A stretch of 64,000 nt of DNA from Fen-1058 sp041738395 (lineage in GTDB: Bacteria; Chloroflexota; Anaerolineae; Fen-1058), in NCBI GenBank assembly GCA_041738395.1, contig JBGSPW010000050.1:52670-116669 (forward strand), given 5' to 3'. A program made the position numbers and the translations under genes. The notes beneath the pieces are model-generated. The model made no database searches. It was not told the DNA's origin and was given only the letters and a program-made list of their open reading frames with translations. Positions 15,546-23,574 of the stretch are shown here, piece by piece (the stretch's first letter is position 1; the number at the start of each line of letters is the position of its first letter).

Positions 15546-15749
15546 TTTTGCCGCTAGCACGGTTTCTGGATTCTCGCTAACAGCATGCGGGAATGACAGC
15601 GCCGCGCGGCGACTGGGTAGTTACCGTCTGCCACAGTAAATGTCATTGCCCCTCGCCATTTGACGCCTCACAGTCCACAGGCTACAATCTTTTTAGCATT
15701 CAGCCCGGGCGGGAACATCACCCGCCCGTTGCCGTTGATCGACAGCGAA

Positions 15750-15846
15750 GACCCGGCAGGTTTTCCAACGACCAACAACACCCGCTCACACTGAGCGCTC
15801 AGGCTAGGCACCCTGAGCAGATCGTCTGGGGAAAACCTGCCAGGTC
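15750..15846. repeat. 97-bp inverted repeat, family D
   Basis: Ends are GACCCGGCAGGTTTTCC and GGAAAACCTGCCAGGTC, inverted with one mismatch. A second element of exactly the same length and ends is at 60348-60444. It stops 14 bases before the ABC exporter start. Confidence 0.75.
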
Positions 15847-15860
15847 TATCACGAGGATCT

Positions 15861-17711
15861 ATGCGCCGTAAAAACAAAATCGCTTCCGCCGACTGGAATC
15901 AATTCCGCCGTTTGATGGTATACCTGCACCCGCACCTCGGGCGCTTGATCATCGCCATGATCGCGATTGTGATCGGCAGCGTGTTGAGCCTGGCCGGGCC
16001 GTACACCCTGCAATTCCTCATCGATGCGGTCTTCACGCAGAACAACGCCCCGCTGCTGAACCAAATCACCGTCGTCCTGATCATCATCTTTGCGCTGCAA
16101 GCCGTGTTCTATTTCATCCGCGCCTATCAGCTGCAATTCATCGGCGAACGCGTGATGATCGAGCTGCGCCTGAATTTGTTCCAGCACCTGCAAAAGTTGT
16201 CGCTGAGTTTTTACAACGAGCGCCGCACCGGCGAACTGGTCAGCCGCGCCACCAACGATGTGTCCACCGTGAGGTCGCTGGTGACCAGTGACATCTCGAC
16301 CGCGATCTCACAGGTCATCACTTTTTTCGGCGCGTTGATCTTGATCCTCATCACCGACTGGCACTTGACCTTATTCATGCTGGCCTTAGTGCCGCTGGTC
16401 GTCATCGTGGCGATCTTGTTCGGACGGCGCTTGCGAAAAATCTCCAGCGCAGTGCAAGATCAACTGGCTGACGCCACGACGGTGCTGGAAGAAGCGATCG
16501 GCGGAGTGCGGGTCGTCCAGTCGTTCACGCGCGAAGATTACGAAATCGGGCGCTATCGCGGCAGCATCGAGCGCACGTTTGCGCTGGCGCTCAAACGCAT
16601 CAAATTATCGGCCACCTTCGGGCCGGTGGCCTCCTTCATGGGTTTCGCCGTCGTGATCGCCGTCTTCTGGTTTGGCGGCCAGCAAGTCTTGAACGGCATC
16701 TTGACCGCCGGTCAATTGACCATGTTCTTGATCCTCACCTTGACCATCGCCGGATCGATCGGATCGTTCAGCGGCCTGTGGACCAGCTTGCAAGAGGCGC
16801 TCGGCGCGACGAAGCGCATCTTCGAGATCATCGACACGCCCTCGGACATCACCGATCGGCCTGAAGCGAAAGCGCTGCCCCGCATCGAGGGCCACGTCGT
16901 GCTCGACAATGTTTCGTTCGCTTACAAGGACACTTCCGATCAACACGTGCTGCGCGGCGTGTCGCTGGAAGTGAAACCGGGCGAGGTGCTGGCGCTCGTC
17001 GGGCCGAGCGGCGCAGGCAAGACGACGCTGGTCAATTTGATTCCGCGCTTCTTCGATCCGCAAACGGGCGGCGTGTGCATCGACGGGCAGGATATTCGAT
17101 CGGTGCAGGTGAAATCGCTACGTGAGCAGATCGGCCTGGTGCCGCAGGATACGCTGCTCTTCGGCGGCACGGTGCGCGAGAACATCCTGTACGGCAAACT
17201 CGACGCGACGGAAGACGAATTGATCGAAGCCGCGCGCGCGGCCAATGCCCACGAGTTCATCACGCAATTATCCGGGGGTTACGAAACCGTAGTCGGCGAA
17301 CGTGGCGTAAAATTGAGCGGCGGGCAGCGCCAGCGTATCGCGATCGCGCGGGCCATTTTGAAGGATCCCCGCATCTTGTTGCTGGATGAAGCCACTTCGT
17401 CGCTCGATAGTGAAAGCGAAGGGCTGGTGCAGGAAGCGCTCGATCGGTTGATGCAGGGCCGCACCAGCGTGGTGATCGCCCACCGCCTCTCGACGGTGCA
17501 TCATGCCGATCGGATTGCGGTGCTCGAACAAGGCCAACTCGTCGAGCTGGGCACACACGCGGAGTTGATCGCCCACGACGGGTTGTATGCGCGACTATAC
17601 AAGCTGCAATTCAAAGATAACGGGACCGCCGCCGCACCGGTGAGTGAAGAACCGGTTGAGGCCAAACCGAAGCCAAGAAGTCGCAGTCTCATTCCGGGAT
17701 TGATTGGATAA
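15861..17711 (+). CDS. ABC exporter, fused permease and ATPase (MsbA-like)
   Basis: A 616-residue half-transporter. Six transmembrane helices lie in residues about 20-310 (for example LIIAMIAIVIGSVLSLAGPY and VVLIIIFALQAVFYFI). The ATPase domain has Walker A GPSGAGKTT, Q-loop LVPQDTLLFGG, signature LSGGQRQR, Walker B ILLLDEATSSLD and H-loop AHRLS. Homodimers of this type export lipids, peptides or drugs. A short Pro/Lys-rich tail (EEPVEAKPKPRSRS) follows the ATPase. No regulator is adjacent; the substrate is unknown. The site-2 protease gene starts 20 bases later. Confidence 0.92.
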   Translation: MRRKNKIASADWNQFRRLMVYLHPHLGRLIIAMIAIVIGSVLSLAGPYTLQFLIDAVFTQNNAPLLNQITVVLIIIFALQAVFYFIRAYQLQFIGERVMIELRLNLFQHLQKLSLSFYNERRTGELVSRATNDVSTVRSLVTSDISTAISQVITFFGALILILITDWHLTLFMLALVPLVVIVAILFGRRLRKISSAVQDQLADATTVLEEAIGGVRVVQSFTREDYEIGRYRGSIERTFALALKRIKLSATFGPVASFMGFAVVIAVFWFGGQQVLNGILTAGQLTMFLILTLTIAGSIGSFSGLWTSLQEALGATKRIFEIIDTPSDITDRPEAKALPRIEGHVVLDNVSFAYKDTSDQHVLRGVSLEVKPGEVLALVGPSGAGKTTLVNLIPRFFDPQTGGVCIDGQDIRSVQVKSLREQIGLVPQDTLLFGGTVRENILYGKLDATEDELIEAARAANAHEFITQLSGGYETVVGERGVKLSGGQRQRIAIARAILKDPRILLLDEATSSLDSESEGLVQEALDRLMQGRTSVVIAHRLSTVHHADRIAVLEQGQLVELGTHAELIAHDGLYARLYKLQFKDNGTAAAPVSEEPVEAKPKPRSRSLIPGLIG

Positions 17712-17731
17712 GACGGCAGGAAGTCGATTAA

Positions 17732-18922
17732 ATGGAAACTACACTAGAAACTACCTATACGGCAGCAACACCGCTGGAACTCATCGCCGAGCTACGCGCG
17801 GCCTTGAGCGCGGTGATGCGCGTCGAAAACCATACCATCCACGAACCGCCCGTGGGTTTGCTTGAGTTCACCGGACGGCTCACCTGCCCGTCCGATCAAG
17901 CGTTCAAGCACATCTACAAATCATTCATCGCGTTGGGCTATACGCCGATGCTCACCAGTCGGGATGGCAAAGAGGTCGTCGTCGCGCAGCATGGCATTGT
18001 GGAAGCGACTAACAGCAATCCCCGTATCAATGCAGTGCTGCTCGTCCTCACGGTCATCAGCACGTGGTTTGTAGGCGTCACGTTGTACGCCGTAACCACG
18101 CCGTTGGGTGCCCGCTTGTTGGCGCGCACGAATGACTTCGGCCAATTGATCGACGTCATCCTGCGCAATCCGCCGTTGTGGATTACGGGTGTGCCTTACG
18201 CACTGACGCTGTTGGCGATCCTGGGCGTGCACGAGATGGGCCACTACGTGGCCGCCCGGCGCTACAAGGCGAATGTCACGCTGCCCTACTTTATCCCCAT
18301 GCCGATCGGTCTCGGCACGATGGGCGCGGTGATTCGCCTGAAGTCGCCCATCAAGAATCGCAAGCAGTTGTTTGACATCGGCGTGGCGGGACCGTTGGCC
18401 GGCTTGGCGGTGGCCGTGCCGTTGTTGATCATCGGCCTAGCCACTTCGCCGGTGGAGTTTGTCGGGCGACCGCTTCCCGGCGGACAAGAAGGCAATTCGA
18501 TTTTGTACCTGGTGTTGAAATTGATCATCAAGGGCCAGATTCTGCCGGGCGGCGGCTATGACGTGATACTCAACGCCATTGCCTTCCCGGCCTGGTTCGG
18601 CCTCATCGTCACGATGATCAATTTGCTGCCCATCGGCCAGCTGGACGGCGGGCACATCACTTTCTCGCTATTCGGGCGCGAGCAGTGGAAGATTGCCATC
18701 GTCACGCAAGTGCTGCTGCTGCTGGCAGGCATTTATTTAGCGTTCGCGACGGGCGAGTTCTTGAATGTGTGGATCTTGTGGGCGATTCTGGCGCAGGCGT
18801 TCGGGCTGCGCCATCCCCCGCCGCTGGACGATCTCACGCCGCTCGATCGGAAACGGCGCCTCATCGGCTGGGCGACGATCGTGATCTTCTTCTTGATTTT
18901 GACGCCGCTGCCTTTTTCGTAG
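17732..18922 (+). CDS. Site-2 protease family zinc metalloprotease (M50)
   Basis: A 396-residue membrane protein. The zinc motif HEMGH lies in ILGVHEMGHYVAARRY within a transmembrane helix (about residue 165), and the third ligand is in NLLPIGQLDGGHI near residue 308. At least six hydrophobic segments are visible. The first 90 residues are a soluble domain (LIAELRAALSAVMRVENHTI and following), and the variant is of the type widespread in Chloroflexota and cyanobacteria. Such enzymes cut membrane-bound regulators or short peptides. It probably shares a transcript with the ABC exporter. Confidence 0.9.
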   Translation: METTLETTYTAATPLELIAELRAALSAVMRVENHTIHEPPVGLLEFTGRLTCPSDQAFKHIYKSFIALGYTPMLTSRDGKEVVVAQHGIVEATNSNPRINAVLLVLTVISTWFVGVTLYAVTTPLGARLLARTNDFGQLIDVILRNPPLWITGVPYALTLLAILGVHEMGHYVAARRYKANVTLPYFIPMPIGLGTMGAVIRLKSPIKNRKQLFDIGVAGPLAGLAVAVPLLIIGLATSPVEFVGRPLPGGQEGNSILYLVLKLIIKGQILPGGGYDVILNAIAFPAWFGLIVTMINLLPIGQLDGGHITFSLFGREQWKIAIVTQVLLLLAGIYLAFATGEFLNVWILWAILAQAFGLRHPPPLDDLTPLDRKRRLIGWATIVIFFLILTPLPFS

Positions 18923-18985
18923 TTGGTGGTTGGCTGCTGGCTGGTGGTAACCGACTACCAACCACTAGCCACCAGCAACTATCTT
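18921..18985. repeat. GTTGGTGGTTGGC/CCAACCACTAGCC short-word repeat
   Basis: GTTGGTGGTTGGCTGCTGG is followed by its near-complement ACCAACCACTAGCCACCAGC, so the stretch can fold. It begins at the stop codon of the site-2 protease gene. The same words recur at 31005-31048, 38193-38216 and 57297-57333. Confidence 0.65.
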
Positions 18986-19848
18986 AACGTCCTAAACCCT
19001 TCGCCTAACACTTCGCTGGCCTCGGTGATCACCACAAACGCTTTCGGATCGATCGACTGCACGAGGCGTTTGAGAATGCTCACCTCGCCGCGCGCTACGA
19101 CGCAATACAACACATCCAGCCCGGCTTCGGTGTAGCCGCCGCGCCCTTCCAATACCGTGACGCCGCGTTCCAGCACCGTCAACACCGACGAGCGAATATC
19201 CGCCGCTTTCCCGCTAACGATAATGGCTGCGCGGCCATAGTTGTTCTCGCCTTGCACAATATCGACGACGCGCGCCGCCACGAAGGTGAGGATCAGCGCG
19301 TACATCGCCGCTTCCAGTCCAAAGACCACCGCCGCCCCGATCAGCACGATGCTGTTGGCCACCAAGATCGTAGTGCCGAACGGGATAGCTTTCCAGTGAT
19401 GCATCAGCCGCGCCACCACGTCGGTGCCGCCCGTGGTGCCCTGTCCGCGAAAGACCAACCCCATCCCCACGCCATCGATCAGGCCGCCATACAAGACAAA
19501 CAACAAGGGATCATCAATCGGCGGCAGCGTCGCCGCCCAGGGTGTGAAGAGATCGGTCAATACCGACATCAGCACCGTCGCGTAAATCGTGCGCACGGCG
19601 AAGCGCATCCCCCCGCCCCACTTGACCCCGGCGATAAACAGCGGGATGTTGATGATCAACACCATCGTACCGACCTGGGTGCCCAGCGTGTAATACAGTA
19701 ACGTCGCAATGCCTGTCGCGCCGCCCGATACGATCTTGTTCGGCACCAGCAACAGCGCAATGTTCAACGCCAGCAGCCCCGCCCCCAGCGTCAAGAACGC
19801 ATAATCCAGTGTGGCGCGCCGCACCGCCGGCCAATTCAGATTCTTCAT
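18979..19848 (-). CDS. YitT family membrane protein
   Basis: About 289 residues. ATG 19848 is chosen because GGAGGCAAGC precedes it; the longer frame only reads through a family A repeat. Five hydrophobic helices (for example YAFLTLGAGLLALNIALLL, AIPFGTTILVANSIVLIGAA) include the YitT hallmark PNKIVSGGATGIATLLYY. The C-terminal 90 residues form the DUF2179 domain (YGRAAIIVSGKAADIRSSVL, RGVTVLEGRGGYT). Function in bacteria is not settled; transport has been proposed. It converges with the site-2 protease gene. Confidence 0.9.
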   Translation of the reverse strand: MKNLNWPAVRRATLDYAFLTLGAGLLALNIALLLVPNKIVSGGATGIATLLYYTLGTQVGTMVLIINIPLFIAGVKWGGGMRFAVRTIYATVLMSVLTDLFTPWAATLPPIDDPLLFVLYGGLIDGVGMGLVFRGQGTTGGTDVVARLMHHWKAIPFGTTILVANSIVLIGAAVVFGLEAAMYALILTFVAARVVDIVQGENNYGRAAIIVSGKAADIRSSVLTVLERGVTVLEGRGGYTEAGLDVLYCVVARGEVSILKRLVQSIDPKAFVVITEASEVLGEGFRTLR

Positions 19849-19864
19849 GCTTGCCTCCTGCAAC

Positions 19865-19897
19865 AGAAACCCGGTTCCTAACAGAAACCGGGTTCTC
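19865..19897. repeat. Short family A pair
   Basis: AGAAACCCGGTTCCT (19865-19879) and AGAAACCGGGTTCTC (19883-19897) lie only 3 bases apart, between the MBL hydrolase end and the YitT start. Confidence 0.6.
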
Positions 19898-19904
19898 AAT
19901 GTGC

Positions 19905-20525
19905 TTACAAAAATGGATTCGTCGCGCGTTCCGCGCCGATGGTCGTGGGCGGGCCATGGCCGGAATACACCACGAACTCGTCGGGCAGCGTCAACAATTG
20001 ATCGGTGATACTGGCGATCAAGGTCTCATAACTGCCACCCGGCAAATCCGTACGGCCGATGCTGCCCATGAACAACACATCGCCCACAAAAGCCGCGTGC
20101 TTCGCATGTTCGATGTAGGCCACATGCCCTACTGTGTGGCCGGGCACGTAACGCACTTCAAAAGACAGCGCGCCGAATGTAATGACTTCGCCGTGCTGCA
20201 CCAGCCGATCGGGGGGCGGCACCGATCGGATTTTGAAACCGAAATGCGCCGCGCCGCCATCGGCCTGTAACAGCTCGACTTCGCGCGCGTGAACCACGAT
20301 CGGCGCGCCCGTCGCCTCCTGCACCTCGGCCGCCGCGCCGATGTGATCGAAATGGCCGTGCGTGATCAGGATCAACTCGATCGTCAGGTTAGCCGATCGG
20401 GCTTCAGCCAAAATAACGTCCGCGCTCCAACTCGGATCAACCACCACCGCCTGGCGCGTGTGCTCGTCGGCGACCAGATAGCAATTGGTCTGCGCCGGGC
20501 CTAAGACCAGCGTGCGCACGATCAT
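19905..20525 (-). CDS. MBL-fold metallo-hydrolase (glyoxalase II-like)
   Basis: A 206-residue metallo-beta-lactamase-fold hydrolase. The zinc motif is THGHFDHIG (residues about 54-62), followed by the conserved PGHTVGHVAY, FVGDVLFMGSIGRTDLPGG and SGHGPPTTIG blocks. This is the short glyoxalase II/persulfide-dioxygenase-like group. Start ATG at 20525 overlaps the stop of the upstream gene as ATGA, so the two are translationally coupled. Substrate (glutathione thioester or other) is not decided by sequence. Confidence 0.9.
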   Translation of the reverse strand: MIVRTLVLGPAQTNCYLVADEHTRQAVVVDPSWSADVILAEARSANLTIELILITHGHFDHIGAAAEVQEATGAPIVVHAREVELLQADGGAAHFGFKIRSVPPPDRLVQHGEVITFGALSFEVRYVPGHTVGHVAYIEHAKHAAFVGDVLFMGSIGRTDLPGGSYETLIASITDQLLTLPDEFVVYSGHGPPTTIGAERATNPFL

Positions 20526-20752
20526 TTTTTGCTGTCTGCTTGCTTGGCCCACGCGTCGATGGCCGCCGGATCGACCTGCCACGCTTGCAGCACGTCCTTG
20601 AAGTTGTTATAGCGGGCGCGCACATCGGAGCGATCGGTCAGGTCGTCCGGCTCGTCGTCGAGCATAATAAATTGGGCAAAACGCGTCAACTGGCGCAGCT
20701 GCGGCTTGCTCATCTTCTGGATCAATTGCAACAACTTTTCATTGTCTTCCAT
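20522..20752 (-). CDS. Hypothetical small protein coupled to MBL hydrolase
   Basis: A 76-residue protein (MEDNEKLLQLIQKMSKPQLR onward). The ATG at 20752 has GAGGAA upstream and an extended -10 TGCTATAAT (complement of 20775-20783) 23 bases before it; the longer open frame merely crosses a family A repeat and is not used. It is helical and charged with no signal peptide. The ATGA overlap with the hydrolase argues that it is real and co-expressed. I do not recognise the family. Confidence 0.65.
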   Translation of the reverse strand: MEDNEKLLQLIQKMSKPQLRQLTRFAQFIMLDDEPDDLTDRSDVRARYNNFKDVLQAWQVDPAAIDAWAKQADSKK

Positions 20753-20795
20753 GCTCGTTCCTCGCTTAACTCGGATTATAGCATAAGCAGTGCTC

Positions 20796-20858
20796 AGAAA
20801 CCGGGTTTCTCCGTTCTCAAGCGAATTGAAGATCGGCTTGGAGAAACCCGGTTTCTCC
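20796..20858. repeat. Family A inverted repeat between divergent genes
   Basis: AGAAACCGGGTTTCTCC (20796-20812) and GGAGAAACCCGGTTTCTCC (20840-20858) around a 27-base centre that shares the AATTGAAG word with the copy at 35748-35806. It lies between two divergent promoters, so it cannot simply be a terminator. Confidence 0.8.
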
Positions 20859-20877
20859 ACCTTCTTCGTCAACACTT

Positions 20878-20886
20878 TGGTATAAT
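20878..20886 (+). promoter_or_regulatory. Extended -10 promoter of the L,D-transpeptidase gene
   Basis: TGGTATAAT, ending 7 bases before the ATG at 20893. Transcription from it would begin at or inside the start codon, so the message would be leaderless or nearly so, unless a further promoter exists. Confidence 0.5.
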
Positions 20887-20892
20887 CGCCCT

Positions 20893-22008
20893 ATGAATTC
20901 AACCTCATTCAATCGACGTCACTTCTTCAAGATCGCCGGAGCGACCGCCGCGGGCCTGGCCGCCGGTCAAACGCTGAGCGCGTGGGCCAAACCGATCGAT
21001 CCCCCGCCCCCCGCGGCCGCACCATCATCTGTCGATGATCAATTCGTTCCGGCGCGCGTGCTGGCCGCTGCCGTGCCCGTCTACAGCAGCCTCAATCCCA
21101 ACGATCGCAAGCTGATCCGTTCGGTACCGCGCGATAAAACGATCGAGGTGGCCGGTGAATTTGAAGGCCCCGGCCCGGAACGCAATCGCATCTGGTACCA
21201 GACGCGCGACGGCTTTGCTTACTCGGCCTGGCTGCAAAAGATGGAGGCATATCGCACCCCCAAGGTGTATACCGATCTGGGCCAGTGGGGCATCTGGATC
21301 GAAGCGATCGTCGCCAACGCTCCGGCCTACGCCAAGCCCGATGAGACTTCGCCGCTCAAATACATTTACAATTACGGCACGGTCTATCACGCCACCGAGG
21401 CGCACGTCGATGCCACGGGGCGCGTGTGGTACAACACGGTGGATGAGTACACCAGCAAGGAAGACAATATCGGAGCGACCAATCACTGGGTGCCGGCCGT
21501 GCTGACCCGCAAGATCGAGGAGCAAGATTGGAAGGCCATCAATCCGCACACGCCCGACAAACGCGTCGAAGTGAATCTCGCCAAGCAGCTGGTGACCTGC
21601 TATGAAGGTGATATCGCCGTTTTGACTTCGCGCTGCGCGTCGGGCGCGGCGTTCAAACTGGCCGAAGATCTGGTGGCCGATTACAGCACGCCGCGCGGCG
21701 AATTCAGCGCGATTCTAAGGATGCCCAGCCGCCACATGCGCGCCCCGGAAGCCGAGCGCGGCACCAGCGCGTGGTTCGATCTACCGGGCGTGCCGTGGAA
21801 CACGTTCTTCACCTTCGAAGGCGTCGCCATTCATGGCACGTATTGGCACAACGATTACGGCGTGCCACGCAGCCACGGCTGTGTGAACGTACCGATCAGT
21901 GTCGCCAAGTTTGTCTATTTCTGGACGAATCCCGTAGCGCCATATCAAGACGACTTCGTGCAAGGCGATGTGCCGGAAGTGAAGGCGACGCAGATCATCG
22001 TGACGTAA
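20893..22008 (+). CDS. Tat-exported L,D-transpeptidase (YkuD domain)
   Basis: A 371-residue protein. The N-terminus carries a twin-arginine signal, NRRHFFKIAGATAAGLAAGQ, with an alanine-rich cleavage region. A middle region of about 150 residues is repetitive in beta strands and SH3-like. The C-terminal YkuD domain contains the catalytic motif in pieces: HGTYWHNDYGVPRSHGCVN, with Cys near residue 330. YkuD enzymes make 3-3 peptidoglycan cross-links or tether proteins to peptidoglycan. Export through Tat suggests that it folds before export. The proline-rich stretch PIDPPPPAAAPSS links signal and domain. Confidence 0.9.
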   Translation: MNSTSFNRRHFFKIAGATAAGLAAGQTLSAWAKPIDPPPPAAAPSSVDDQFVPARVLAAAVPVYSSLNPNDRKLIRSVPRDKTIEVAGEFEGPGPERNRIWYQTRDGFAYSAWLQKMEAYRTPKVYTDLGQWGIWIEAIVANAPAYAKPDETSPLKYIYNYGTVYHATEAHVDATGRVWYNTVDEYTSKEDNIGATNHWVPAVLTRKIEEQDWKAINPHTPDKRVEVNLAKQLVTCYEGDIAVLTSRCASGAAFKLAEDLVADYSTPRGEFSAILRMPSRHMRAPEAERGTSAWFDLPGVPWNTFFTFEGVAIHGTYWHNDYGVPRSHGCVNVPISVAKFVYFWTNPVAPYQDDFVQGDVPEVKATQIIVT

Positions 22009-22062
22009 TCCACGAATGCACACGAATCGACACGAAGAAAAAAACCTGTCAGACTCCTTCAC

Positions 22063-22340
22063 CTCATCCGCACCCGCCGAGATTGCTTCGCACAAAACGC
22101 TCGCAATGACGGTGTGCCCGCGATCATCTCATTGAGAACGGCACACTCGACGGGTTCAGCAGAATCGATGGGCGCGGATTAGATGGTCGGTCATCCCTCA
22201 ACTAATCCGCGCCTGCCGAGATTGCTTCGCACGCCCTGTCCGCGCTATGCGCGGGGGCGCGCCTGGCGAAAACGCTCGCAATGACGCTCTCCCCCGCGAT
22301 CATCTCATCGATAACGGAACGCTCAACGAATAATATCGAT
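22063..22340. repeat. Two long repeat units with a nested 36-bp insertion
   Basis: Unit 1 (22063-22186) and unit 2 (22201-22340) share GATTGCTTCGCAC, ACGCTCGCAATGACG and GCGATCATCTCAT. They differ by exactly 36 extra bases in unit 2 (22233-22268), inserted between CAC and AAAACG. A third partial copy of the second half is at 23397-23461. No gene is present in this 332-base gap. Confidence 0.75.
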
Positions 22341-23324
22341 CTATCTCAGCGGTTTCAACCGTGGCATCAAGTCGTGGATATATTCATCCAGGCAATCCGG
22401 ATCGCCACTCAGCGGTTGGAAGACGATCGAGTCTGCACCGGCGGCCATCAAGCGCTGTATGGCATTCGCCGCCTGTTCCGGCGTTCCAGCCGCCGAGAAA
22501 GCATCGAGCCATTCATCGGGCATGTGCTGCGCGACGCCGTCAACGCCATGTGCTCGGATGAAGGCGTCGATCTCTGCGGCTATCCTCAGGGCGTTGAGTT
22601 GCACATCGGCCCACGGTAATCGCTCCGCCAGCGAGTGGCGCATCACCGCTCGCGCTATCTCGCCATCGCGATTCACCTTTACATCAAGGTAGACCGTGAC
22701 CCGATGCTGAATGCGTCCGACTTCAGCCATGCCCGCCTGAATTTGTTCTCGCGCCCAACGCACGTAAGCAGGTGAAGACATCCCGGTTAAGATCGTGCCA
22801 TCACCTACGCGCCCGGCCAGACGCAGCGATTTGTCTCGCATCGCACCGACGTACAATGGGGGAACAACCGCCGGTGTCAGCTGCATCTGAACCTGATCCA
22901 AATTCACCTGCGTGCCGTGAGTGGTGACCAATTCGCCGCCTAACAGCTGGCGCACCGCGGTCACGGTTTCAGCCAGCGCTTTCAGGGATGATTTCGGTGC
23001 AGCGCCGATTTGAGTCATCCAGGTCCCGACACCGTGCCCAAAGCCCGGCAAAATACGCTCGGGGAAGGCTCGCGCCAGCGTCGTGATTTCCATCGCTGCG
23101 AACAAGGGGTTATAGGCTGTCGCGGGTAAGAGGCCGATCCCGACTTTAAGTCTCTGTGTGGCTGACAAAGCGATCGCAGCGGAGGTAAAGGCTCCGGGGA
23201 GGAAACAATCATCCCACAGCCACAATTCATCGAAGCCGGCCGACTCGGCCCGACGGGCGTAGTCGGCTAACGTCTCGGGCGGAAACTTCGGATGAAAGAT
23301 CACTCCCAGTGCAGGTGTAGTCAT
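22341..23324 (-). CDS. LLM-class flavin/F420-dependent oxidoreductase
   Basis: A 327-residue luciferase-like TIM barrel. ALGVIFHPKFPPETLADYAR, FDELWLWDDCF and RLKVGIGLLPATAYNP are standard for the F420-dependent methylene-tetrahydromethanopterin reductase-like group, and the PERILPGFGHGVGTWM block contacts the cofactor. Cofactor (F420 or FMN) and substrate are not decided by sequence. The gene is flanked on both sides by repeat units, and no partner flavin reductase is near. Confidence 0.87.
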   Translation of the reverse strand: MTTPALGVIFHPKFPPETLADYARRAESAGFDELWLWDDCFLPGAFTSAAIALSATQRLKVGIGLLPATAYNPLFAAMEITTLARAFPERILPGFGHGVGTWMTQIGAAPKSSLKALAETVTAVRQLLGGELVTTHGTQVNLDQVQMQLTPAVVPPLYVGAMRDKSLRLAGRVGDGTILTGMSSPAYVRWAREQIQAGMAEVGRIQHRVTVYLDVKVNRDGEIARAVMRHSLAERLPWADVQLNALRIAAEIDAFIRAHGVDGVAQHMPDEWLDAFSAAGTPEQAANAIQRLMAAGADSIVFQPLSGDPDCLDEYIHDLMPRLKPLR

Positions 23325-23396
23325 GTTCTATCCTTTAAGAAAACTTGATTGCAGTTGCATACCAACTAATCTGCCCTCAGCGATGGTTCCGCTTCC

Positions 23397-23461
23397 TTAT
23401 GACCCTCTCATCGATATGGCACGCTTGGCGGATTCAGCACCATCGCCGGAAGCGGATTAGA
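23397..23461. repeat. Third copy of the GCGATCATCTCAT repeat half
   Basis: CTCTCATCGATATGGCACG and following match 22122-22186 to GCGGATTAGAT. The remainder of this 250-base gap, 23462-23574, holds an ATCCGTGAAAATCTGTG word repeat at 23527-23563 and nothing else I can support. Confidence 0.55.
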
Positions 23462-23574
23462 TCGCCACAACCGCAACTCATTCACAGGAAACAACAAAGT
23501 CCCACCACAACAGCAGGACTTTGCTCTAATCCGTGAAAATCTGTGTAATCCGTGGAATCCGCGTCCAGAAATCT

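Noticed and set aside
19849..19899. N-terminal extension of the YitT gene
   Set aside because: The extension only translates a GAAACCGGG repeat, and a good ribosome site precedes the internal ATG.
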